This document shows, piece by piece, positions 52,214-60,115 of a stretch of 64,000 nucleotides of DNA. The notes beneath the pieces were generated by a model. It worked only from the letters and a program-made list of their open reading frames with translations, searched no databases and was not told the DNA's origin. Position 1 is the first letter of the stretch. Every line of letters starts with the position of its first letter. The DNA comes from Acidimicrobiia bacterium (GTDB taxonomy: Bacteria; Actinomycetota; Acidimicrobiia; IMCC26256; PALSA-555), in assembly GCA_040881685.1 (NCBI GenBank), contig JBBECS010000019.1, positions 26,156-90,155 of the forward strand, written 5' to 3'. Position numbers and translations under genes: made by a program.

Positions 52214-54280
52214 ATGCGACTCGGCTTTGACGTTGGCGGGACCTTCACAGACTTCGTCCTGCTGACCTCGAATGGACAGTTGTTCACGGGCAAGCGCTTG
52301 ACGACCTATCCGGATCCGTCCGACGCGTGCCTCGCCGGCCTCCAGGAGATCCTCTACCGCGGTGCCGCGCAATGGTCGGACCTCGAGCAGCTCATCCACG
52401 GCACGACTTGGGGTTCCAATGTCATCATCGAGCGCAAGGGAGTCGGTGTCGGCCTGGTCACGACCGCAGGCTTCCGAGACGTGCTGGCAATTGCCCGCGA
52501 GAAGCGATACTCGCTCTACGACCTCCAGATCGAGAAGCCTGAGCCCCTTGTCGGCCGATCTTCGATCTGGGAGATCCGGGAGCGAACGTTGGCGGACGGC
52601 TCCGTGGCGACGCCGTTGGATGAGCCGGCCGCGCGAGAAGTGGTGCAACAGATTCGTTCAGCCGGGATCCAGAGCCTCGCCATCTGCTTCTTGCACAGCT
52701 ACCGGAACGCAACCAACGAACGACGGTTTGCCGAAATCGTGCACGACGTCGCTCCCGAGATCGCGGTGTCGCTGTCATCCGAAGTGTCGCCGCAGATCCG
52801 CGAGTACGAGCGCACGAGTACGACGGCCGTGAACGCCTATGTGATGACCGCCGTGCGCGCTTACTTGCAGAGAATGCTCGAGGAAGTCCGCGACACGGGC
52901 TACAAGGGACGGCTGTTCATCATGCAATCGAACGGTGGAATTGCCACCGCCGAGGCCATGACCCGACTTCCTGTGCGCATGATCGAGTCTGGTCCCGCCG
53001 GTGGCGCCATCGTTGCTGCGCTCTACGGCGGCCTGACCAACAACGCCGATGTCGTCGCGTTCGACATGGGGGGCACGACCGCAAAGCTGGCGATGATCAA
53101 GGACGGCGTGCCGGAGACGGTCAGCCAATTCGAGTTGCACAAGGTGGACCTCCAGGCCGGCAGCGGCATCCCGATGAGCGTGCGCTCCATCGACTTGGTC
53201 GAGATCGGTGCCGGTGGGGGCAGCATCGCCGAAGCCGGGATGGGGACGATTCAGGTCGGGCCCGAAAGCGCGGGGTCGACCCCAGGACCCGCGTGTTACG
53301 GCCGAGGCGGCGACCACGCGACCGTGACGGACGCGAACGTGGTGTTGGGTTATCTGAGTGCCGCGAACTTCGCGGGTGGCACCATGACACTGGACGCAGA
53401 AGCAGCCCACGACGCGGTCCGACGACACGTCGCGGAACCTCTCGGGATCAGCCTCGAGGAGGCCGCCTGGGGGATCCATCGCATCGCCAACCTGAACATG
53501 GAGCTCGCTGCCCGTGTCGTGTCGATCGACCGTGGGTACGATCCGCGCGATCTGGCGTTGGTGGCCACCGGTGGATGCGGACCTGCGCACGCGTGTCGAA
53601 TGGCGTCAGCTCTCGGCATGCCGACGGTCATCGTGCCTGCGGCAGCTGGCGTTGCTTCAGCAATCGGCATGCTCGCCGCTGACGTGCGGTTTGACGTGTC
53701 GCGCAGCCTCGTCGGCACCCTTGCCGACACTGACCTTAAGGCATTGAACCACCTATTCACTGAACTTGAGGCCGAAGCATCCCGCACTATTCGAGAATCA
53801 GGCGCGGCAGAGAGCCCCGTCTTGGTCCGAGAGGTGGAACTCCGCTACATCGGACAAGGTTATGAGCTCTCGATCGAGGTCCCAGCTGGCGACCTCACCG
53901 AAGCTGAGATGGCGTTGCTCCGTCAGCGCTTCGAGAAGGCGTACATCGCTCGCTATGGATTCAGCAGCGGAGACCAGAGTATCGAGGCAACGACGTGGAA
54001 GGTCACCGCGTATGGACCGACTCCCGAGATCAACCTCGGTCGAATTACGCGAGGGGCTGGGTTGCCAGACGACGCTTTGCGCGAGACGCGGCCAGCGTAT
54101 TTTCCCGAGTATGAGGGATACGTCGACACGCCCGCCTATTCGCACGCTGCGTTGACGTCAGGAGCGGAGATCGTTGGTCCGGCGGTAATCGAAGAACGCG
54201 AGTCCACCGCCGTGGTGCCACCTGGCTTCCGAGCGGTCGTCGATGACTTCGGCACGTTGATCATCCGAAATGAGCCGTAG
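52214..54280 (+). CDS. hydantoinase/oxoprolinase family protein, HyuA-like
   Basis: This is a 688-residue ATP-dependent subunit of the hydantoinase A/oxoprolinase/acetone carboxylase superfamily. The N-terminal phosphate loop is FDVGGTFTDF, the second ATP loop is FDMGGTTAKLAM, and the metal region GAGGGSIA and RGGDHATVTDANVVLG are typical. The usual partner HyuB (about 550 residues) does not follow. GAGGAGAGG gives a strong SD for the ATG at 52214. It could open a cyclic amide ring or carboxylate a ketone, but the missing partner makes function uncertain. Confidence 0.9.
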   Translation: MRLGFDVGGTFTDFVLLTSNGQLFTGKRLTTYPDPSDACLAGLQEILYRGAAQWSDLEQLIHGTTWGSNVIIERKGVGVGLVTTAGFRDVLAIAREKRYSLYDLQIEKPEPLVGRSSIWEIRERTLADGSVATPLDEPAAREVVQQIRSAGIQSLAICFLHSYRNATNERRFAEIVHDVAPEIAVSLSSEVSPQIREYERTSTTAVNAYVMTAVRAYLQRMLEEVRDTGYKGRLFIMQSNGGIATAEAMTRLPVRMIESGPAGGAIVAALYGGLTNNADVVAFDMGGTTAKLAMIKDGVPETVSQFELHKVDLQAGSGIPMSVRSIDLVEIGAGGGSIAEAGMGTIQVGPESAGSTPGPACYGRGGDHATVTDANVVLGYLSAANFAGGTMTLDAEAAHDAVRRHVAEPLGISLEEAAWGIHRIANLNMELAARVVSIDRGYDPRDLALVATGGCGPAHACRMASALGMPTVIVPAAAGVASAIGMLAADVRFDVSRSLVGTLADTDLKALNHLFTELEAEASRTIRESGAAESPVLVREVELRYIGQGYELSIEVPAGDLTEAEMALLRQRFEKAYIARYGFSSGDQSIEATTWKVTAYGPTPEINLGRITRGAGLPDDALRETRPAYFPEYEGYVDTPAYSHAALTSGAEIVGPAVIEERESTAVVPPGFRAVVDDFGTLIIRNEP

Positions 54281-54305
54281 CGACGAGCGCAACAGGAGGC
54301 GCACC

Positions 54306-54446
54306 ATGGCATCCGCCTATTCGATGGCGAGCGAGGCAGCCGACACGCCGCCACCTGACGGCCGTAATCCATGCGCTATAGGCTCCGGCGCGCGATCGGT
54401 TCGGCAAGCGGCTCCGGACCTGTTGGGCATCGGTAGCGGGATCTGA
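54306..54446 (+). CDS. small 46-residue ORF with a near-perfect ribosome binding site
   Basis: This is a short frame starting at ATG 54306, preceded by AGGAGG (54294-54299) with a 6-nt spacer, the best SD in this part of the window. The product begins MASAYSMASEAADTPPPDG and ends GIGSGI; I recognise nothing in it. It lies between HyuA and the PaaX-type gene, where HyuB would be expected. It may be a real small protein, a leader peptide or a truncated remnant using the old hyuB start. Confidence 0.4.
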   Translation: MASAYSMASEAADTPPPDGRNPCAIGSGARSVRQAAPDLLGIGSGI

Positions 54447-54468
54447 CGGGGACCGGAGTGCTGTAGGA

Positions 54469-55284
54469 ATGCCCGCGACGCAACCAAAGTCACTCATCCT
54501 CGATGTCTATGCCGTGTTCGTCCGGCGACTTGGAGGTTGGATCGCCGTCGCAGACCTTGTGGTCTTGATGGCAGATCTTGGAATCGACGAGCAAGCGGCG
54601 CGGTCGGCCATTTCCCGCATGAAGCGAGCTGGCCTTCTTCGAGCCGAATCGCGGAGCGAGTCCGCCGGATACGCGCTGACCGACGAGGCATTGGACATCC
54701 TGGCCGCCGGCGATCAGCGGATCTTCAACTCCGAACGACCAGCCGACTTGATCGATGGCTGGGTGATCGCCGTGTTCTCGGTGCCCGAGAAGGAGCGAGA
54801 CCAGCGGTACTCGTTGCGGTCGCGCCTCGCATGGCTCGGTTTCGGACAGGTCGAAGCCGCAGTGTGGATCGCACCACGTCGCATACTCCCCGATGTGAAG
54901 CGTGTGCTCGAAGGCAACAAGTTGGACCGCTACGTTCATCTCTTTGAGGGCGCATACTCGGCGTTTCTCGAACTGCCTGAATTTGTGTCGCGCGCATGGG
55001 ACCTCGATCATCTGCGAGCGTTGTACAGCGAGTTCCTCTCGCGTCACGAGCCTGCCCTCAAACGTTGGCGAAATGACGGCAGCATGACCGATCGTGACGC
55101 CTTCATCGATGTCATGCGGCTGGTGTCAGAATGGCGTCGCTTGCCGTACATGGACCCTGGCCTTCCCCCTGAGCTGCTCCCTGAGGACTGGGAGGCCGAA
55201 CGGGCGCGCCGCGTGTTCAACGAGCTCCGCGGGTTGATCGAGATGCGCGCCTTCAAGCGGGTCATGGACGTCGTCGAGGGCTGA
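54469..55284 (+). CDS. PaaX family transcriptional regulator
   Basis: This 271-residue regulator is of the PaaX family, repressors of phenylacetate and other aromatic pathways that usually sense a CoA thioester. The N-terminal winged-helix region is VFVRRLGGWIAVADLV through AARSAISRMKRAGLL. A central Cas2-like segment, DGWVIAVFSVPEKERDQRYS, and the C-terminal helical domain follow. It sits inside the catabolic run, between HyuA and the AMP ligase, which it probably controls. The stop is 4 nt before the ligase. Confidence 0.9.
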   Translation: MPATQPKSLILDVYAVFVRRLGGWIAVADLVVLMADLGIDEQAARSAISRMKRAGLLRAESRSESAGYALTDEALDILAAGDQRIFNSERPADLIDGWVIAVFSVPEKERDQRYSLRSRLAWLGFGQVEAAVWIAPRRILPDVKRVLEGNKLDRYVHLFEGAYSAFLELPEFVSRAWDLDHLRALYSEFLSRHEPALKRWRNDGSMTDRDAFIDVMRLVSEWRRLPYMDPGLPPELLPEDWEAERARRVFNELRGLIEMRAFKRVMDVVEG

Positions 55285-55288
55285 TCCG

Positions 55289-56884
55289 GTGGCGCGTGCT
55301 CTCAGCCCCTTTCTGACGAAAGGCCTGCCTCGCCGCGACGAGTGGCCCCACTTCCAGTTTTCGCTTCCATCGCTCCAATACCCGAGCAAGCTCAATGCTG
55401 CTACCGAGCTCCTCGATCGTGCAGTGGAGCGCGGTTGGGGGCCACGGCCCTGCCTCATCACCGATGACGAGGAATGGACGTATTCGGCGCTCCTCCAACG
55501 AGCGAACCGCCTTGCGCACGTCCTGGTCGATGACCACGGGCTCCAACCCGGCGATCGCATCGTGCTGCGGAGCTGGAACTCCCCATGGACCGTTGCATGG
55601 TGGTTTGCAGCCCTCAAGGTCGGAGGCGTGGTCGTAACTACAAGCCCGTTGCTGAAAGAAAAGGAGATCCGCGATGTTCTCGAGATGACGCAGCCAGCCA
55701 TCGCCGTCTGTCACGACACCGTTAGTACCGAGCTTGAGGCCGCAAGTCCGCCGAGCATCCTTTGCTGGGGTCATGGGGGCTCGAGCGATCCGTTGCGCCG
55801 CGCCGAGCACCAGCCAGACTCGTTCTCGGACGACGATTCCGACGCCGATGACGTCTGTCTAGTGGGCTCGACTTCAGGCACGACCGGCAAGCCAAAGGCG
55901 CCGTGTCACTTCCATCGGTCCGTGCTCGCAATCGCCGACACCTTCTCGGCCGAGATCTTGCGCCCACGCTCGGATGATGTCTTCGCCGGAACACCGTCAC
56001 TCGCCTTCACCTATGGGCTCGGTGCGCTCATGGTATTTCCGATGCGGGTTGGAGCAGCAAGTGTCTTGTTCGAGCGGGGTGGGCCGGATGTCCTCGCCGA
56101 TGCAATCGACCGACACTCTGTGTCGGTGTGCTTCACTGCACCGAAGGCTTATCTCGACCTGGCCGACCTCGCTCGCGACCACAGCTTCTCGTCGCTTCGC
56201 ATTGCAGTATCCGGCGGAGAGCACCTGCCGGCCGCGACCTCCGCGGCATTTCGCGAGGCAACCGGCGTCGCCATCACCAATGGGATCGGGAGCACCGAAC
56301 TGCTGCACAACTTCATCTCCTCACCCGGCGCCGAGCTCCCACCGGGAGCTACCGGAAGAGCGATTCCCGGATTCGAGGCTCGGGTGGTCGGCGACGAGAT
56401 GGTCGATGCCGCGCCCGGGGAACCGGGGCAACTTGCCGTGCGAGGGCCCACCGGCTGCCTGTACCTCCATGATGAGCGTCAGCGTGAGTACGTGCGGCGC
56501 GGCTGGAACTACACCGGGGATGTGTTCATACGTGACGAGGACGACGTGTTCTGGTACCAGGGCCGGGCAGACGACATGGTTGTTGCGTCCGGCTACAACG
56601 TGTCGCCGGTCGAGGTCGAGGAGATCCTCCTGGGGCATCCACTGGTGGCGGACTGTGGCGTGGCGAGCGCCGAGACCGCCAGTGGGACTTCGATTGTCAA
56701 GGCCTGGGTCGTCCTGGCGGAGTCACTCGATTCTGAGCCGACCGACATGCTCCGGCAGTTCGTCAAGTCCCGACTTGCGGTCTACAAGTGTCCTCGCGAG
56801 ATCGAGTACGTCACGTCTCTCCCTCGAACGGCCAATGGCAAGCTCCGCCGGCGGGCATTGGGGAGGAGTGCTGCCGAGGCGTGA
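55289..56884 (+). CDS. benzoate-CoA-ligase-like AMP-forming acyl-CoA synthetase
   Basis: This 531-residue ligase resembles benzoate- and 2-aminobenzoate-CoA ligases. It has STSGTTGKPKAPCHFHRSV as P-loop, GTPSLAFTYGLGALMVFP, the family-typical SGGEHLPAATSAAFREATG, NGIGSTELLHNF, a GWNYTGDVF segment and the catalytic lysine in RTANGKLRRRAL. GTG at 55289, 4 nt after the PaaX-type gene. A PaaX-type repressor next to a ring-acid ligase suggests the inducer is this enzyme's CoA product. Substrate inferred, not shown. Confidence 0.92.
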   Translation: MARALSPFLTKGLPRRDEWPHFQFSLPSLQYPSKLNAATELLDRAVERGWGPRPCLITDDEEWTYSALLQRANRLAHVLVDDHGLQPGDRIVLRSWNSPWTVAWWFAALKVGGVVVTTSPLLKEKEIRDVLEMTQPAIAVCHDTVSTELEAASPPSILCWGHGGSSDPLRRAEHQPDSFSDDDSDADDVCLVGSTSGTTGKPKAPCHFHRSVLAIADTFSAEILRPRSDDVFAGTPSLAFTYGLGALMVFPMRVGAASVLFERGGPDVLADAIDRHSVSVCFTAPKAYLDLADLARDHSFSSLRIAVSGGEHLPAATSAAFREATGVAITNGIGSTELLHNFISSPGAELPPGATGRAIPGFEARVVGDEMVDAAPGEPGQLAVRGPTGCLYLHDERQREYVRRGWNYTGDVFIRDEDDVFWYQGRADDMVVASGYNVSPVEVEEILLGHPLVADCGVASAETASGTSIVKAWVVLAESLDSEPTDMLRQFVKSRLAVYKCPREIEYVTSLPRTANGKLRRRALGRSAAEA

Positions 56885-57006
56885 GCGGACCACGCGGGCC
56901 CAAACCGGCCATGAGGGGCGCCTGACGCTCGTCTAGCGATCGTCACAGAAATGCCATAATGTGGCTTCGCACGCCGCCGCAGGACAGGGGCAGACGCCAC
57001 CAGACG

Positions 57007-58473
57007 ATGAAACTGCTCGAAGCCCTCAATGTGGGCCCGGTCACATTGCCGAACCGCTTGGCCGTTCCAGCGATGGTCACACGTTTGTCGGGTGAAGACG
57101 GCCGGGTGAACGACGATGTCGTTGACCGATACGTGCGATACGCCGAAGGAAACGTTGGCCTGATCGTGGTCGAGGCCTCGTCAGTGCACGGCGGAAAGTC
57201 GGGACCGCTTCTGCGCGTGTCCGACGACGAGTTCATCCCTGGCTTGCGTCAATTGACGTCGGCGTGCCACGCGGCATCGGACTCCAAGGTCTTCCTCCAG
57301 ATCATCCACTTCCTGAAGATCGCCAGGTCGGGATGGCGGGAGAAGGTGTCAGAGGTCGATGCGGAACGCCTCGAAGAGCTCCCGGAGCTTTTCACCTCCG
57401 CGGCTCTTCGCGCGCAAGAAGCTGGTTTCGACGGCGTCGAGCTCCACATGGCGCATGCGTACACACTTTCGTCGTTGCTCTCGCGTCACAACCGTCGGTC
57501 CGACAAGTACGGCCGCACGCTCGAGAACCGTCTGCGCCTTCCCTCAAAGGTTCTCAGGACCGTGCGCGCGAGGGTCGACCCGTCGTTTGGGGTCGCGGTC
57601 AGGTTCGATGCCGACGAGAGCATTCGGCGTGGGTACTCGGTGCTCGAGGCCGGCCAAATGGCGGTCCGTTTCGCCGAGCTCGGTGCTGGATACGTGTCCT
57701 TGTCTGCAGGTGGCAAGTTCGAGGACGCGGTTCATCGCGAGGGCAAGCCGCTGTATCCGTACACCGGTTACAGCGGCGATCGCTGTATGCCCGGCGACAC
57801 GTATGTCGACGGTGCGAACAGTTGGATGGCTGAGGCAGTGAAGAGCACATTGCGGTCGCATGGTTGCGACACGCCCGTGCTCGCCACGGGCAAGATCGGA
57901 AGCGCGCAGCTCGCGGAGGACTTGTTGCAGCGCGGGGTATGCGACATCGTGGGGATGGCACGCGCCCTCCTTGCCGATCCATACCTTCTCAAGAAGTTCC
58001 GTGAGGGTCGTGAGGACGAGACGGTGCGCTGCATCTATTGCAACGTCTGCAAGTCACTGGACGAGAACTTCAACACGGTCGTGTGTTACTTGTGGCCGAA
58101 GGACGCGATCCAGGCTCCCCGTCCGGACGAGCAGAGTCAGGTGCCGATCCGCTGGCCTGAGAATCTCGAACCCCTCACGGCGAGCGCCGAGGCAGGACAG
58201 ATTCGATTGAAGTGGACACGACCGGAGGGCCCGGCCGTCGGTTTCGACGTGCTGCGCTCCGAGGACCTCGGTCCATATGAGCGCCTCACGTCATGCACGC
58301 GAGCCTCGCAGCTCGACGATTCTGTCCTGAGGGGTCGCTCGTACCGGTATCGCGTAGTTCCCTACGATGAGAGTGGTCGTCGCGGTGTGCCATCCAACAT
58401 CGTCGAGATCGAGCTTGGTCCGGATGATGCCGACGAGGCGATGGCATTGGAGGATGTAGATGTCTCGCTCTGA
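57007..58473 (+). CDS. Old Yellow Enzyme-like flavin oxidoreductase with C-terminal fibronectin-III-like domain
   Basis: This is a 488-residue protein. Residues 1-340 form an OYE TIM barrel (VTLPNRLAVPAMVTRL; HMAHAYTLSSLLSRHNRRSD). Residues about 339-360 carry CIYCNVC and a fourth cysteine 12 residues on (C-x2-C-x2-C-x11-C), as in the [4Fe-4S] site of 2,4-dienoyl-CoA reductases. The expected FAD/NADPH domain is absent. Residues about 386-473 instead look like a fibronectin type III module (IRLKWTRPEGPAVGFDVLRS; YRYRVVPYDESGRRG). The ATG at 57007 is used. Its end overlaps the mutase start by 14 nt. It may reduce an unsaturated acyl-CoA. Confidence 0.85.
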   Translation: MKLLEALNVGPVTLPNRLAVPAMVTRLSGEDGRVNDDVVDRYVRYAEGNVGLIVVEASSVHGGKSGPLLRVSDDEFIPGLRQLTSACHAASDSKVFLQIIHFLKIARSGWREKVSEVDAERLEELPELFTSAALRAQEAGFDGVELHMAHAYTLSSLLSRHNRRSDKYGRTLENRLRLPSKVLRTVRARVDPSFGVAVRFDADESIRRGYSVLEAGQMAVRFAELGAGYVSLSAGGKFEDAVHREGKPLYPYTGYSGDRCMPGDTYVDGANSWMAEAVKSTLRSHGCDTPVLATGKIGSAQLAEDLLQRGVCDIVGMARALLADPYLLKKFREGREDETVRCIYCNVCKSLDENFNTVVCYLWPKDAIQAPRPDEQSQVPIRWPENLEPLTASAEAGQIRLKWTRPEGPAVGFDVLRSEDLGPYERLTSCTRASQLDDSVLRGRSYRYRVVPYDESGRRGVPSNIVEIELGPDDADEAMALEDVDVSL

Positions 58474-60106
58474 GCAGGCTGATCCAACGATCCGAGACGA
58501 TGGTCTTCGCAAAGTGCACACGTCGTCAGGCGTCGAGATCAAGCCTGTCTACGGGCCAGGTGACGTCTCGAACCGTGTCTACGAGCGAGACAGCGGAGAC
58601 CCGGGGGAGTATCCCTATCTCCGCGGGCCGTACCGTGACATGTACCGCCAAAAGTTGTGGACCATGCGGACCTACACAGGATTTGGGACGGTCCGCGAGA
58701 CGAATGCTTGGCATCGACGTCTGCTCGAGCAGGAAGGCGTGCACGGGCTGTCAACGGCGTTGGATCTCCCTACGCAGATGGGTTTCGACTCTGACTACCC
58801 CGAGTGGCGTTCAGAGGTTGGCCGCGTCGGTGTAGCGATTGACTCACTTGCAGATTTCGAAGTTCTGTTCGACGGTATTCCGCTCGAAGACATCTCGTGC
58901 TCGTTCACCATCAACGCGCCCGCCTTTCTCTTCCTGGCTCTGTACGAAGCTGTCGGCGAAAAGAAGGGGATTCCTGCTGACCGCCTGCGGCCGATCGTCC
59001 AAAACGACATCCTCAAGGAGTTCTTCGCTCGAGGCGCGTGCGTCTTTCCGGTGGAACCAAGCCTGAGGATCGTGGCTGACACCTTTGCGTATTGCTCGAA
59101 GGTCATGCCCAAGGCGAACCCGATCTCCGTGTGTGGCTACCACATACGCGAATCGGGTGCGAACGCAGTGCAGGAGATGGGCTTCGCGATCTCGAACGCG
59201 ATCGAATATGTGAATCGTGCAATAGAGCGCGGGATACCAGTAGACGCGTTCGCACCAAGGATTTCCTGGAACCTTGGCGCGTTCATGAATCTCTTCGAAG
59301 AAGTGGCGAAGTATCGGGCTTCACGCCGTCTCTGGGCGCGGATCATGCGCGAGCGATTCGGGGCCACCGACGAAAGGTCATGGCGTTTCTTGTGGTTCGC
59401 GGGAACGTGCGGGTCGACGTACAGCGCGCGCCAGCCATTGAACAACGTGGTTCGAGGCACCGTAGAGGCGATCGCGCTTGTGCTCGGAGGTGTGCAGAGC
59501 TTCACGGTGAATACCTGGCAAGAGGCGTATCGAATTCCCGACGAGGAAGCGATGCTGTTGGCGTTGCGGACTCAGCAGATCCTCGGGTACGAAGCGGGAT
59601 TGGCGGACACTGCTGATCCGCTGGCGGGTTCGTACTACGTCGAGGCGCTGACAGACGAGTATGAGGAAAGAATCCGTGAGCTCATCGATGACATTGATGA
59701 GCGTGGTGGCATGGCTAGCTGCATCGAAAGTGGCTATGTCCAACGGCTCGTGTTGGACGAGGCCTATCGCGATCAGCGTGCCGTCGAGTCAGGCGAACGA
59801 CTGATCGTCGGCGAGAACATCTTCGAAACAGACGACGCGCAGGCACCTACGTCGCTGTTCGAGTACAACGAAGGAGCGCTCGCTGAGCAGCTCGAACGGC
59901 TCGACCACGTTCGAAACTCCCGAGATGACCAGGCGGTGAAACAGTCGCTTGCTCGCCTGAAGGATGTCGCGGCCAATCCCGACGAGAACATCATGCCGGC
60001 GACCATTGAGTGCGTTCGCAACTACGCAACCGTCGGCGAGATTTTCGATGCGCTGCGAGATGTCTTTGGGGTCTATCGGGAGCCCATCGCCGCGATCTTC
60101 GGCTAA
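58460..60106 (+). CDS. B12-dependent acyl-CoA mutase catalytic subunit, module 1
   Basis: This 548-residue TIM-barrel subunit is like the catalytic half of methylmalonyl-CoA mutase, without a B12-binding domain. The active-site GYH motif has His228, QNDILKEFFAR gives Arg191, and RTYTGFGT gives Tyr72; these match methylmalonyl-CoA mutase Tyr89, Arg207 and His244 (Propionibacterium numbering). It must pair with a separate cobalamin subunit, such as 49881-50297. GGAGG 6-8 nt upstream supports the ATG at 58460, inside the OYE gene end. It ends 9 nt from the convergent second mutase. Confidence 0.93.
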   Translation: MSRSEQADPTIRDDGLRKVHTSSGVEIKPVYGPGDVSNRVYERDSGDPGEYPYLRGPYRDMYRQKLWTMRTYTGFGTVRETNAWHRRLLEQEGVHGLSTALDLPTQMGFDSDYPEWRSEVGRVGVAIDSLADFEVLFDGIPLEDISCSFTINAPAFLFLALYEAVGEKKGIPADRLRPIVQNDILKEFFARGACVFPVEPSLRIVADTFAYCSKVMPKANPISVCGYHIRESGANAVQEMGFAISNAIEYVNRAIERGIPVDAFAPRISWNLGAFMNLFEEVAKYRASRRLWARIMRERFGATDERSWRFLWFAGTCGSTYSARQPLNNVVRGTVEAIALVLGGVQSFTVNTWQEAYRIPDEEAMLLALRTQQILGYEAGLADTADPLAGSYYVEALTDEYEERIRELIDDIDERGGMASCIESGYVQRLVLDEAYRDQRAVESGERLIVGENIFETDDAQAPTSLFEYNEGALAEQLERLDHVRNSRDDQAVKQSLARLKDVAANPDENIMPATIECVRNYATVGEIFDALRDVFGVYREPIAAIFG

Positions 60107-60115
60107 CGGGAACGC

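Noticed and set aside
50330-56965. AATGTGGC-like bases before the SDR (about 50337), OYE (about 56959) and module 2 ligase genes, considered as a shared regulator site
   Set aside because: Only 7-8 bases with mismatches and different distances to the starts; they may be -10 regions (CAGAAT, CATAAT) rather than a common operator.
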